NCBI RefSeq assembly: GCF_025446935.1
Contig: NZ_JAOEGN010000012.1
Coordinates: forward strand, 1-64,000
Reading direction: 5' to 3'
DNA from: Paracholeplasma vituli
GTDB taxonomy: Bacteria; Bacillota_I; Bacilli_A; Acholeplasmatales; UBA5453
DNA: 64,000 nucleotides
The translations under genes and the position numbers were made by a program. Under the pieces are notes generated by a model that made no database searches, was not told where the DNA came from, and was given only the letters and a program-made list of their open reading frames with translations. Shown piece by piece: positions 48,323-57,418 of this stretch. Each line of letters begins with the position of its first letter. Position 1 is the first letter of the stretch.

Positions 48323-50500
48323 ATGGATCAATTATTAGTAAAAGAAATAGCGAATACGCTGTCAATCAAGGAAAAACAAATTGAATCGGTTTTAAATTTA
48401 TTGGATGAGGGAAATACGATTCCATTTATCGCACGTTACCGTAAGGAAGTTACTGGTGGCTTAGATGAAGAACAAATCAATGAAATTCACAAGTCCTGGG
48501 AATACGGTGTTAACCTCTTAAAACGTAAAGAAGATGTCATCCGTTTAATTGAAGAAAAAGGGATGATGACCGATGAACTTCGAAAAAACATTCTAAATTC
48601 TACTAAGCTTGTCGAAGTGGAAGACTTATACCGCCCGTATAAGGAAAAGAAAAAAACAAAAGCAACTGAAGCCATCGCGATGGGTTTAGAGCCACTCGCG
48701 AAACTCATATTAACGTTCCCAAATCAAATCGATTTGAATGCGGAAGCGAAGAAGTATATTAACGATCAAGTCCTTACTATTGAAGACGCATTAACCGGTG
48801 CTAAATACATTATTGCTGAACAAGTGAGCGACAATGCAGATTACCGTAAAGCCCTCCGTGTTGAGATGGAAGTCGATGGTTTAATCACTTCGAAAGTGAA
48901 GAAAAACGGCGAACAACTCGACGAAAAACACACTTACGAAATGTATTATGATCATGTCGAAAAGGTTTCAAAAGTTGCACCACACAGGGTGTTAGCGATG
49001 AATAGAGCCGAAGATGAAAAAATCATATCGATATCTATTGACAGTAACACACCTGCTATGTTAAAATATCTCGGTTCAAAAATTCTAACCAATTTAAACT
49101 CACCTGTGGTACCCGTTGTAGAGGCTGCGATAGAAGACGCCCTCAAGCGTTTAATCTATCCAAGTTTAGAGCGTGAAATACGTGCTGACTTGACTTCTAA
49201 AGCAGAAGATCAAGCCATCGAAGTGTTCGCGATGAACTTAAGAAATCTCCTCTTACAAAGACCAATGAAGAATAAAGTTGTGCTTGGCGTTGACCCAGCA
49301 TACCGTACTGGTTGCAAACTTTGTGTGGTCAACGAACAAGGCACAGTCTTGCAAAAAGGTGTCATCTATCCACACGAAAAGTATAAAGGTGAAGAACACA
49401 TTGAAGACCGCGTAACCTTATCTGAAAAGATTATCAGACAGTTTATTGCGAAGCACAATGTGGATATAATCGCAATTGGTAATGGTACTGCTTCAAGAGA
49501 AACCGAAGCGTTTATAGCGGAATTACTCAAAAAGTATGATTTACAAACGAGATATGTGATTGTCTCTGAAGCCGGTGCTTCGGTATACTCAGCTTCTGAA
49601 CTCGCAAGAGAAGAATTCCCTGAATATTCCGTTGAAGAACGCAGCGCAGCTTCAATTGCACGTCGTTTACAAGATCCACTATCGGAACTCGTTAAAATCG
49701 ATCCAAAATCGATTGGTGTTGGTCAATATCAACACGACGTATCCCAAAAGAAACTCTCAGAATCTCTAGATTTTATTGTAAGTAATGCAGTTAACCAAGT
49801 CGGTGTGAATGTCAACACAGCGTCTAAGTCACTACTTACCTATGTATCTGGATTAAATAAAACGGTATCCGAGAACATCGTGAAATACCGTGACCAATTT
49901 GGCGCGTTTAAATCACGCCAAGACATTAAAAAAGTTCCTCGCTTAGGGGACAAAGCGTTTGAACAATCGGTGGGGTTCTTACGCATTGTGGGTGGCGATG
50001 AAGCGCTCGATATGACCGCGATTCACCCTGAATCTTACGCCACAGCAAAACAGATCATGATCAAATATCAGATTACACCAGACCAATTTGGTAAACCTGA
50101 ATTAAAGAAGGTCATTGATCAGATCAATCGTGAAGCTCTACAAAAAGAGTTATCGGTTGATAAATACACCTTAAACGATATATTAGATGCATTTATTGCC
50201 CCTCAAAGAGACCCAAGAGACCAATTTGACGCACCAGTATTAAGAAACGACATCCTTCACTTAGAGGATTTGAAACCTGGTATGATGTTAGAAGGAACGG
50301 TCCGAAATGTTGTCGATTTCGGTGCGTTCGTAGATTGTGGTTTAAAAGAAGATGGTTTAGTCCATATTTCGAAACTCTCCAAAGGCTTTGTCAAACATCC
50401 TAAAGATGTGGTCGCCGTTGGAGACATTGTAAAAGTATGGGTATTAAGTGTAGATGAAAAACGAGGTAAAGTCTCTCTCTCCATGATTGAGCCTCGATAA
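48323..50500 (+). CDS. tex: Tex-family RNA-binding protein
   Basis: A 725-residue conserved nucleic-acid-binding protein related to Spt6. Parts in order are the N-terminal helical Tex domain (IPFIARYRKEVTGGLDEEQ), a YqgF-like fold (VVLGVDPAYRTGCKLCVV, about 320-450), helix-hairpin-helix repeats (KSLLTYVSGLNKTVSENIV), and a C-terminal S1 domain (LKPGMMLEGTVRNVVDFGAFVDC). It probably acts in transcription or RNA handling; its exact role in Firmicutes is not settled. AAAGGTGG precedes the ATG. Confidence 0.95.
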   Translation: MDQLLVKEIANTLSIKEKQIESVLNLLDEGNTIPFIARYRKEVTGGLDEEQINEIHKSWEYGVNLLKRKEDVIRLIEEKGMMTDELRKNILNSTKLVEVEDLYRPYKEKKKTKATEAIAMGLEPLAKLILTFPNQIDLNAEAKKYINDQVLTIEDALTGAKYIIAEQVSDNADYRKALRVEMEVDGLITSKVKKNGEQLDEKHTYEMYYDHVEKVSKVAPHRVLAMNRAEDEKIISISIDSNTPAMLKYLGSKILTNLNSPVVPVVEAAIEDALKRLIYPSLEREIRADLTSKAEDQAIEVFAMNLRNLLLQRPMKNKVVLGVDPAYRTGCKLCVVNEQGTVLQKGVIYPHEKYKGEEHIEDRVTLSEKIIRQFIAKHNVDIIAIGNGTASRETEAFIAELLKKYDLQTRYVIVSEAGASVYSASELAREEFPEYSVEERSAASIARRLQDPLSELVKIDPKSIGVGQYQHDVSQKKLSESLDFIVSNAVNQVGVNVNTASKSLLTYVSGLNKTVSENIVKYRDQFGAFKSRQDIKKVPRLGDKAFEQSVGFLRIVGGDEALDMTAIHPESYATAKQIMIKYQITPDQFGKPELKKVIDQINREALQKELSVDKYTLNDILDAFIAPQRDPRDQFDAPVLRNDILHLEDLKPGMMLEGTVRNVVDFGAFVDCGLKEDGLVHISKLSKGFVKHPKDVVAVGDIVKVWVLSVDEKRGKVSLSMIEPR

Positions 50501-50511
50501 ATAAACAACAT

Positions 50512-50545
50512 AAAAAAAGCACAAACTCTCCAGTGCTTTTTTTAT
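50512..50545 (+). terminator. terminator after tex
   Basis: Stem AAAAAAGCAC/GTGCTTTTTTT with a 10-base loop. Confidence 0.85.
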
Positions 50546-50577
50546 TTTTTGAGTTTGAAAAAAAACCACATATTTGG

Positions 50578-50606
50578 TTGACACAAGGACAAAAATAGGT
50601 TATCAT
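50578..50606 (+). promoter_or_regulatory. promoter of the tRNA-Ser/tRNA-Glu pair
   Basis: Consensus TTGACA (50578-50583), 17 bases, then TATCAT (50601-50606), 15 bases before the mature tRNA-Ser end. A TATAAT follows directly at 50606-50611. Confidence 0.8.
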
Positions 50607-50621
50607 ATAATAGCGCATTCT

Positions 50622-50714
50622 GGAGTAGTACTCAAGAGGCTGAAGAGGCGCCCCTGCTAAGGGTGTAGACGGGCCAAAACTCGTGCGAGGGTTCAAATCC
50701 CTCCTGCTCCGCCA
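50622..50714 (+). tRNA. tRNA-Ser(GCU)
   Basis: Acceptor stem GGAGTAG/CTGCTCC, anticodon arm CCCCTGCTAAGGG with anticodon GCT, a long class II variable arm, T-arm GAGGGTTCAAATCCCTC, discriminator G and encoded CCA. It reads serine AGC/AGU codons. Confidence 0.95.
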
Positions 50715-50741
50715 CTATGCGCTTTTATTATGTATTATTAT

Positions 50742-50817
50742 GGCCCGTTGGAGAAACGGTTAACTCACATGCCTTTCACGCATGCATTCACGGGTTCGAA
50801 TCCCGTACGGGTCACCA
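50742..50817 (+). tRNA. tRNA-Glu(UUC)
   Basis: Acceptor stem GGCCCGT/ACGGGTC, anticodon loop CTTTCAC with anticodon TTC on the stem CATGC/GCATG, T-arm CGGGTTCGAATCCCG and encoded CCA. It is probably co-transcribed with tRNA-Ser. Confidence 0.95.
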
Positions 50818-50832
50818 TCTTTATTCGAATCA

Positions 50833-50863
50833 GTCTATCACATACAGTGATAGGCTTTTTTTG
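50833..50863 (+). terminator. terminator after the tRNA pair
   Basis: Stem GTCTATCAC/GTGATAGGC with a 5-base loop, followed by seven T residues. Confidence 0.85.
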
Positions 50864-51785
50864 TCCTTTATAAGATCTAGTACTTTTGTATAGGTCTAAT
50901 ATCTACACCGTAAATGAATATTAAATTCGTTAGAGTCCAAATTAGTGAATGCAGCGCTTGTTTTTATTAAGAGTCGAACCCCCAACCAGGCGGAAAATGG
51001 CGGATGGTTATGTGTTTATAAACCTTTTTATGCTGACTGGATGATAGTGTAATAGAACTTCAATAGGTGAAGATTGAATAGGGTCTAATCATGAAATAGA
51101 GTAAACGTCAAAAATGTACACCCCAGTAATAGCAGAACGCGAACGGTACATCATTAAGCATTTTGAATGTAAATAGGGCATTCCCAACTTAACGGCTTTT
51201 GGAACGGTATTAGTCGATTTGAATTACTTTTGTTATGACGTGATCATGTGATTATCCACTTCAAATCCTAGATGTCTTTTGAGAATTCATTCTCAAAACA
51301 CTAAGCGATAATATACTGTTGTGTTTACTAAAAAATCTCTAATCTGAACTCAAAAAGTTCGCTTGGTGTAATTGAAAAATTTCCACATTATCAGAAGCTC
51401 AAAGAGATACACTTAATCTAATCGTTGTATTCTGTAAGACGCCAACAGCTTCTAGTACAATCGTTATTAAAAGCATTCAAAGATAAAGATTGTAATTAGT
51501 TATCCTTTCTTAAATTAACCATCCATAAAAGTGATGATATTGGCTAGATTAAGCCGGTATCGTCTCTATTTGAAACATGGTAATTTGTTTTACATTACAG
51601 CAATTAACTAAAATCGATCATATCGTGAGATTATTCGGATTACTAAAACATTCATAAGATTCAATACTACGGCACATAAGACTTATTTATGATGCTCAAG
51701 AACTAACTATCTGAAAAGCATATCAATATTTTCTAAATGAAGCATTATATTTATATAATAGACGAATGACTAAGAGGGCAATTCT
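50864..51785. other. long gene-poor tract downstream of the tRNAs
   Basis: About 920 bases without a credible gene. It holds a 22-base near-perfect palindrome at 51277-51298 and a short frame at about 51116-51176 that reads MYTPVIAERERYIIKHF. The latter is faintly like the N-terminus of a helix-turn-helix or transposase protein. TATAAT at 51754-51759 probably belongs to the GAF gene. The tract looks like eroded accessory DNA inserted behind tRNA genes. Confidence 0.5.
51277..51298. repeat. 22-base inverted repeat
   Basis: Arms TTTTGAGAAT and ATTCTCAAAA are perfect complements around a 2-base centre. There is no T-run, so it is more like an operator than a terminator. Confidence 0.7.
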
Positions 51786-52340
51786 TTGAAAATAAACAAA
51801 CAAACGATTTTATCCTACCATAATTTCAATGCGTTATCGAATGACGTTATTGAACTAGCCAAAGAAATCATGCCTGATAAAGTCATTTATATCAATTTTT
51901 TAAATGAGGCTGTTCAAGTTACTATGAGGGTTTCAAAACACAATACGAATGTCAATGTTAAAGAAGGGATTACAATTCCGATTGAGGATGCTATTTGTAA
52001 TCAAATTAATTATCCATCAGGCAAACCATTGATTTTGGAAAACATCAGAGAGAACAGTTTCAACGAAAAAGTGAATAAAACTATTGAAGATTGTAACATT
52101 GGATCGTATTTAGGTATCCCAATATCGTTTAAAAATGGGGTTCGTTTTGGCACACTATGTGCCGCGCATCACGATCGAAGTCACTTCGAAGACAAAGATG
52201 TCGCGCTGCTCACCAATATTGCAAAACTATTTTCATATTATCTAGATTTAGAACATATCGCCTATAAAGATGCTCACACTTTGAAATTGTTTAGTAGTTT
52301 TATAAGGATTCAAACTGCTCCAAAAAGTACGATTAACTAA
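51786..52340 (+). CDS. GAF-domain protein, probably a truncated GAF-GGDEF protein
   Basis: A 184-residue protein. Residues about 15-150 form a GAF domain (IGSYLGIPISFKNGVRFGTLCAAHHDRSHF, segments typical of phytochrome-like GAF modules). The linker LEHIAYKDAHTLKLFSSF then reads like the opening of a GGDEF domain (normally AYxDxLTGLxNRRxF). The motif is already altered, and the frame stops about 25 residues later. A diguanylate cyclase body is missing downstream, so this appears to be the stump of a GAF-GGDEF enzyme. The start is TTG at 51786 with AGAGGG upstream. It may survive as a sensor or be a pseudogene. Confidence 0.65.
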   Translation: MKINKQTILSYHNFNALSNDVIELAKEIMPDKVIYINFLNEAVQVTMRVSKHNTNVNVKEGITIPIEDAICNQINYPSGKPLILENIRENSFNEKVNKTIEDCNIGSYLGIPISFKNGVRFGTLCAAHHDRSHFEDKDVALLTNIAKLFSYYLDLEHIAYKDAHTLKLFSSFIRIQTAPKSTIN

Positions 52341-52433
52341 ATAATTATCGATATAACCCAGTAATAAAATCGGGTTATGTTCTTTACTATTGTGTACTTT
52401 TATTAATCAATCACTATTTGACATGCTACATAA

Positions 52434-52448
52434 AGTAAAACGTTTTCA
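52434..52448. promoter_or_regulatory. cre-like operator upstream of the peptide transporter
   Basis: AGTAAAACGTTTTCA matches 13 of 15 positions of the cre consensus (mismatches in the TG half). It lies 24 bases before the -35 of oppA. Confidence 0.45.
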
Positions 52449-52471
52449 TTCTTAATTATTTCAAGATTAGA

Positions 52472-52500
52472 TTGACAAACGCCCGTTTAAACTAGATAAT
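52472..52500 (+). promoter_or_regulatory. promoter of the opp operon
   Basis: Consensus TTGACA (52472-52477), 17 bases, then GATAAT (52495-52500). Confidence 0.8.
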
Positions 52501-52534
52501 AGGCCTTAAATATCATCAAAAAGGAGAGAATATG

Positions 52535-54073
52535 ATGAAAAATAAGAAGTGGATTATCCTTGTAATGGCATTTGCTTTTACATTATTGGTTACCGCATGT
52601 GGATCTGGTGGCAGTCAAGATACATTGGTTGTCGCTAATGGCGCAGACCCCGTTACATTTGACATTCAGAAGACGAATGACCAAGCAACGACACGTGTTG
52701 CAAGACAGATTTATGAAACACTTGTTTTTCAAAATGAAGAACTCGAGTTATTACCTGGGCTTGCTTTATCGTGGACAGATATTGGTAATAACACATATGA
52801 ATTCGTATTAAGAGAGGGTGTTACCTTCCACAATGGAGAGTTGTTCGATGCATATGATGTTGAGTATACGATGAAACGCGCATTAGCTTCACCAACGATC
52901 GCGCATATTGTGGGTTCAGTAGACGTAGATAAAATTGAAGTTGTAAGCAAATATGTCATTCGAATTGGGACTAAAACACCATTTGGACCATTTATTACAC
53001 ACATGGCGCATCCTGCGACTGCTATTTTAAATCAGAAAGCTGTTGAAGATGCAGGCGAAGATTTTGGTACGAACAGTGCTGTAGGTACTGGACCATTTAG
53101 ATTTGTTGAATGGGTTTCCGGTGAGAAAGTTGTCCTAGAACGTTATGAATCGTACTGGGGCGATAAGGCTAAAGTCGCTAAGCTAGAGTTTAGAACCATC
53201 CGTGAATCTGGCGTTAGATTAATCGGACTTGAAAATGGTGAAATCGATATTGCTTATGATATTTCACCAGCCGACATCGCAAGCGTTAAAGCAAACAAAG
53301 ATTTGACATTGATCAATACACCTAATTTAGGTGCTGAATACTTAGGTTTAAATCAAGCTAGTAATGTTTATTTAAAAGATAAAAATGTGAGAAAAGCGAT
53401 TGCTCATATCATGGATGTGAATTCAATCATTCAAACCGTTTATCAAAAAGTAGGCACTCAAATGAGCGGTCCAATCAACAGCTCAGTATTTGGCTATAAC
53501 AGTGCGTTACAACCTTATGCTTATGATGAAGCATTGGCTCAACAATTCTTATCGCAATCGCCATGGCCAACAGGCGGATTTACCCTTAAACTATATGTAG
53601 GGGATAATAGTGCGGAACGTATCGCAGTTGCGCAAGTCGTTCAAGCTCAGTTAGCTAAACTCAACATTACAGTTCAAATCAATCAATTAGAATGGGCTGC
53701 GTTCTTACAAGAAACGGCTAAGCCAGCAGAAACTACACAAGCCGATTTATTCTTGTTAGGTTGGACGACAGTGACTGCAGATGCTGACTACGGTCTATTT
53801 CCATTGTTCCATTCACAAAGTTCACCTTCTGCAGGAAACCGTGTATTCTTTAGCAATGCTCAAGTAGATGCTTACCTAGAAACAGGACGTAATTCTAGTG
53901 ACCAAGCTGTCAGAAGAGCTGCTTATGAAGCTGCACAAGTCATCATTGCAGATGAATTGCCTTGGGTATTTTTACAAACTCGTGAAAATGTCTCCGCAGT
54001 ATCCAAAAATGTTGTAGGATTTAAACATCATCCAATGGGTAGTTACTTCCTTGCGGGTGTATCCAAAAAATAA
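52535..54073 (+). CDS. oppA: peptide ABC transporter substrate-binding lipoprotein
   Basis: A family 5 extracellular solute-binding lipoprotein of 512 residues. The lipobox is LVTAC (Cys22). SBP_bac_5 features are NGADPVTFDIQKTNDQATTR, the TYEFVLREGVTFHNGE segment and GTGPFRFVEW, with the late LFPLFHSQSSPSAGNR. It binds oligopeptides or dipeptides; the ligand is not resolved from sequence. The ATG at 52535 has AGGAGAG 6 bases upstream; the ATG at 52532 is adjacent. A terminator-like stem-loop separates it from the permease genes. Confidence 0.93.
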   Translation: MKNKKWIILVMAFAFTLLVTACGSGGSQDTLVVANGADPVTFDIQKTNDQATTRVARQIYETLVFQNEELELLPGLALSWTDIGNNTYEFVLREGVTFHNGELFDAYDVEYTMKRALASPTIAHIVGSVDVDKIEVVSKYVIRIGTKTPFGPFITHMAHPATAILNQKAVEDAGEDFGTNSAVGTGPFRFVEWVSGEKVVLERYESYWGDKAKVAKLEFRTIRESGVRLIGLENGEIDIAYDISPADIASVKANKDLTLINTPNLGAEYLGLNQASNVYLKDKNVRKAIAHIMDVNSIIQTVYQKVGTQMSGPINSSVFGYNSALQPYAYDEALAQQFLSQSPWPTGGFTLKLYVGDNSAERIAVAQVVQAQLAKLNITVQINQLEWAAFLQETAKPAETTQADLFLLGWTTVTADADYGLFPLFHSQSSPSAGNRVFFSNAQVDAYLETGRNSSDQAVRRAAYEAAQVIIADELPWVFLQTRENVSAVSKNVVGFKHHPMGSYFLAGVSKK

Positions 54074-54080
54074 TCTATGG

Positions 54081-54110
54081 AGAATGGGCCTAAAAAACCC
54101 ATTCTTTTTA
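54081..54110 (+). terminator. attenuator-like stem-loop between oppA and oppB
   Basis: Stem AGAATGGG/CCCATTCT followed by TTTTTA. It lies in the 50-base gap and probably reduces permease and ATPase expression relative to the binding protein. Confidence 0.7.
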
Positions 54111-54123
54111 AAAAGGTGGTTAA

Positions 54124-55053
54124 ATGAACAAATATATAATTAAAAGAGTATTGTGGCTCCTACCTATTTTGATAGGGGTGTCCTTCATTGTCTTTACCAT
54201 CATGTATTTATCACCAGCCGATGCAGCTGTGATGATTTTAGGTGAGAATGCATCCCCAGAACCTTTAGATCAATTGAGACAAGAAATGGGTTTATACGAC
54301 CCATTTTTGGTTCAATATTTTAGGTATGCTAGCGATGTGTTTTTACGATTTGATTTAGGGCGATCATACTTAAATAACAGATCGGTATTAGATGAAATAC
54401 TGATTCGATTACCAAACACCATTATTCTAGCAACCTTAAGCATTACATTTGCAGCAATAATTGGCATTCCATTAGGTGTACTAGCTTCCAGAAAACCCAA
54501 TAAATCTGTTGACAACGCAACGATGGTCTTTTCTTTATTGGGGGTATCGATTCCAACATTCTGGCAATCCTTAATCTTAATCATCGTCTTTTCACTCACC
54601 CTAAGATGGTTCCCATCCGGAGGATTTGACAGAATAGATCAAATGGTATTGCCGGTGATTGCACTTTCTACATCATCGATTGGATCGATTGCACGGATTA
54701 CACGCTCAAGTATGATCGATGCTTTAAATCAGGATTATATTAAGACTGCCTATGCAAAAGGCCTTTCTGTACGTCGCGTCATTTATGACCACGCATTAAA
54801 AAATGCACTGATTCCAGTTGTAACCATTATCGGGTTGCAGTTTGGCGCTTTATTGGGCGGTGCCGTATTGACTGAATCCATTTTTAGTATCAATGGGTTA
54901 GGCGTGCTGATGGTGAATGCAATTCGACAACGTGATATCATGATGGTACAAGGCAGTGTATTGTTTGTAGCGTTTGTGTTTACGTTAGTAAATCTGTTTG
55001 TAGATATTATGTATGCGTATATCGACCCTAGAATTCGCGCACAATATGAATAA
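54124..55053 (+). CDS. oppB: peptide ABC transporter permease, OppB/DppB type
   Basis: A 309-residue integral membrane permease with six predicted helices. The start (IIKRVLWLLPILIGVSFIVF) and the EAA loop (DYIKTAYAKGLSVRRVIYDHALKNALIPVV, read in two segments) are typical of OppB/DppB. AAAAAGGTGG precedes the ATG. Second gene of oppABCFD. Confidence 0.95.
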   Translation: MNKYIIKRVLWLLPILIGVSFIVFTIMYLSPADAAVMILGENASPEPLDQLRQEMGLYDPFLVQYFRYASDVFLRFDLGRSYLNNRSVLDEILIRLPNTIILATLSITFAAIIGIPLGVLASRKPNKSVDNATMVFSLLGVSIPTFWQSLILIIVFSLTLRWFPSGGFDRIDQMVLPVIALSTSSIGSIARITRSSMIDALNQDYIKTAYAKGLSVRRVIYDHALKNALIPVVTIIGLQFGALLGGAVLTESIFSINGLGVLMVNAIRQRDIMMVQGSVLFVAFVFTLVNLFVDIMYAYIDPRIRAQYE

Positions 55054-55065
55054 GGAGGCTGTTTT

Positions 55066-55956
55066 ATGCGGTTAAGAAAAAAACAACAAATCGAAGCCAT
55101 CGCGAAACTGCCGATGACACCTTTTAAGGAGATTTGGTCATCACTTAAATCCAATAAGCGCTTTATGCTAGGCGCGATTGTCATTACCTTGCTGGTATTT
55201 ATGACCTTATTTGCAGATTTTATTGCACCATTTGGGATGAAAGCACAAGACCTAAACAATGCACTACAACGTCCGAATGCAATACATTGGATGGGAACAG
55301 ACAATCTAGGTAGAGATGTATTTTCTCGTGTAATTTATGGGGGAAGAACATCTTTAGTCATTGGATTATCAGCCGTATCCATAGCGTTAATTGTCGGTGG
55401 GTCATTAGGCATTTTAGCCGGTTATTATAAAGGTAAAGTCGATATTTTCATCATGCGTTTATCGGATGTGTTACTTTCCATTCCTTCGATTTTATTGGCA
55501 ATTGCCATCGTCGCTTCATTTGGGTCCAGTATGTTTAACATGATTGTTGCGATATCCATTGGCAGTATTCCAATTTTCGCCAGAATTATCCGTTCAAGCG
55601 TATTATCTTTAACAGAAAAGCAATTCATCGAAGCAGCACATGCTTTAGGTTCTTCACATTTTCGAATCATTTTGAAACACATCTTACCCAACGTCTTGTC
55701 AGCCATCATTGTCCAGTCCAGTTTAGGAATCGCTACAGCAATCTTATCAGCAGCTGGATTAGGGTTCATTGGATTAGGATTAGAAGCAAGTGTGGCTGAA
55801 TGGGGATTGATGTTATCATCTGGGCGAGCGTATATTAGAACCCATACATTTTTGACCATTTATCCTGGTCTTGCCATCATGATTACCATCCTAGCATTCA
55901 ACATGGTAGGCGATGGGATTCGAGATGCATTAGACCCGAAATTGAGAGAGAGGTAA
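55066..55956 (+). CDS. oppC: peptide ABC transporter permease, OppC/DppC type
   Basis: A 296-residue permease. It has the OppC N-terminal segment (PFKEIWSSLKSNKRFMLGAI), HWMGTDNLGRDVFSRVIYGGR and an EAA loop FIEAAHALGSSHFRIILKHILPN. It pairs with OppB to form the channel. AAGGAGGC precedes the ATG. Confidence 0.95.
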   Translation: MRLRKKQQIEAIAKLPMTPFKEIWSSLKSNKRFMLGAIVITLLVFMTLFADFIAPFGMKAQDLNNALQRPNAIHWMGTDNLGRDVFSRVIYGGRTSLVIGLSAVSIALIVGGSLGILAGYYKGKVDIFIMRLSDVLLSIPSILLAIAIVASFGSSMFNMIVAISIGSIPIFARIIRSSVLSLTEKQFIEAAHALGSSHFRIILKHILPNVLSAIIVQSSLGIATAILSAAGLGFIGLGLEASVAEWGLMLSSGRAYIRTHTFLTIYPGLAIMITILAFNMVGDGIRDALDPKLRER

Positions 55957-55960
55957 GGCT

Positions 55961-57418
55961 ATGAGCAATCAAAAAGTACTACTTTCAATTAAAAACTTAC
56001 AAAAATATTTTCCAATCAAGAAAAGTCATCCTTTTCAAGTCAGAAAAGAATACGTTAAAGCCAATAAAAATGTGACAATCGATATTTATGAAGGTGAAAC
56101 CTTAGGGATTGTCGGTGAATCTGGATGTGGAAAATCAACTTTAGGTAGAACCATCATCCAGCTACAAAGACAAACAGGGGGTTCTTCCTTGTACTATGGT
56201 GTTCACATTGATGACTGGATGCCACGATATGTCAAAAGGGTCTATCAGTCATTATCGAAAGTATCGAAATCTTACGATCAAGACCAGGCCTTGTTGAAAG
56301 AATTAAAAGCGAATCGAATCGATGAAGCTTCTTATGAAACCTATCGACTCAAGAAAATTGATTTTGAGAACAAGTATTACAATACATTTAGACTGATTGG
56401 GGGATTGGCTACCTACGATAATCTAGATGAAATCAGTCGAATCTTATTGAATCGATACCATCATTTAAAGAAACATTCGAGATTAAAACAAATCTTGGAT
56501 TTTGAAGTCGAAAAACTAGCCATCAATCCGAAAGCCAACTCAGTCAAAAAACAACGGATTGAGTTGGCTTTACAAACATCTCAAAAAGATGTTGATGCCA
56601 TTGAAGCACAAATTGAAGGTATTCGACAGCGTTTAAAACAACAGCCAAAGTTTGAACTATACGAACAGTTTAGGGATACAGGGATTGATTTATCCGCATT
56701 AACTAAAAGAGAACTACGAGGACTCAAGAAGGATTTACAAATTATTTTTCAAGACCCGTATTCCTCACTTGACCCACGACAAAAAGTCTCCGATATTATT
56801 GGAGAAGGGCTATTAATACACAAATTCTTCAAGTCTAAGCACAATAAGGGTTACCAAAATTATGTATTAGATATGATGGAAAAGTGTGGTTTGGATAAGC
56901 AATATAAGAATCGATACCCTCACCAATTTTCTGGAGGACAAAGACAACGAATTGGGATTGCAAGAGCATTGGCTTTAAAACCAAAATTCATTGTATGCGA
57001 TGAAGCTGTGAGTGCACTAGACGTTTCAATTCAGTCACAAATCATCAACTTACTCCAATCATTAAAACAAAGCGATCAACTAACCTATATGTTTATTACC
57101 CATGACTTAGGGGTTGTTCGGTACATATCTGATCGCATTGGTGTCATGTATTTTGGCAATTTGGTAGAATTAGCCCCAGCAGAAGAACTCTTTAATAATC
57201 CTATGCATCCCTATACAAGACAACTATTAAATGCGATTCCCGCCTATGAAGATGAGAATAGCCAATCCGTTGTATGGGACATTCAATATGAAACGGATGC
57301 ATTTTTATTTAACTATGAAAAAACAAAAGAAGCAGATCCGGATTGGGTAGAAGTCTCTCAGGGACACTTTGTGGCATGTAAACTAAAAACCATGAAAGAA
57401 ACAGGTGGCTTGGTATGA
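55961..57418 (+). CDS. oppF: peptide ABC transporter ATPase, OppF type, with large insertion
   Basis: A 485-residue ATPase; standard OppF is about 310-330. Walker A is GESGCGKST (52-60), the Q-loop is IIFQDPYSSLDP (Gln264), and the signature FSGGQRQRIGIARAL, Walker B FIVCDEAVSALD and the H-loop (FITHDLGVV) are intact. Between Walker A and the Q-loop, where about 45 residues are usual, lies about 200. The extra segment of roughly 150 residues (about 88-240) is charged and helical with heptad-like leucines (RLKQILDFEVEKL, DAIEAQIEGIRQRLK), so it probably forms a coiled-coil. The ORF is intact, so the insertion is not a frameshift artefact. Confidence 0.9.
   Translation: MSNQKVLLSIKNLQKYFPIKKSHPFQVRKEYVKANKNVTIDIYEGETLGIVGESGCGKSTLGRTIIQLQRQTGGSSLYYGVHIDDWMPRYVKRVYQSLSKVSKSYDQDQALLKELKANRIDEASYETYRLKKIDFENKYYNTFRLIGGLATYDNLDEISRILLNRYHHLKKHSRLKQILDFEVEKLAINPKANSVKKQRIELALQTSQKDVDAIEAQIEGIRQRLKQQPKFELYEQFRDTGIDLSALTKRELRGLKKDLQIIFQDPYSSLDPRQKVSDIIGEGLLIHKFFKSKHNKGYQNYVLDMMEKCGLDKQYKNRYPHQFSGGQRQRIGIARALALKPKFIVCDEAVSALDVSIQSQIINLLQSLKQSDQLTYMFITHDLGVVRYISDRIGVMYFGNLVELAPAEELFNNPMHPYTRQLLNAIPAYEDENSQSVVWDIQYETDAFLFNYEKTKEADPDWVEVSQGHFVACKLKTMKETGGLV

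Noticed and set aside
50965-50990. Short match to a tRNA T-arm (GGTTCGACTC-like on the minus strand)
   Set aside because: The complementary arm and the rest of a tRNA or tmRNA cannot be folded around it; probably coincidence in eroded DNA.
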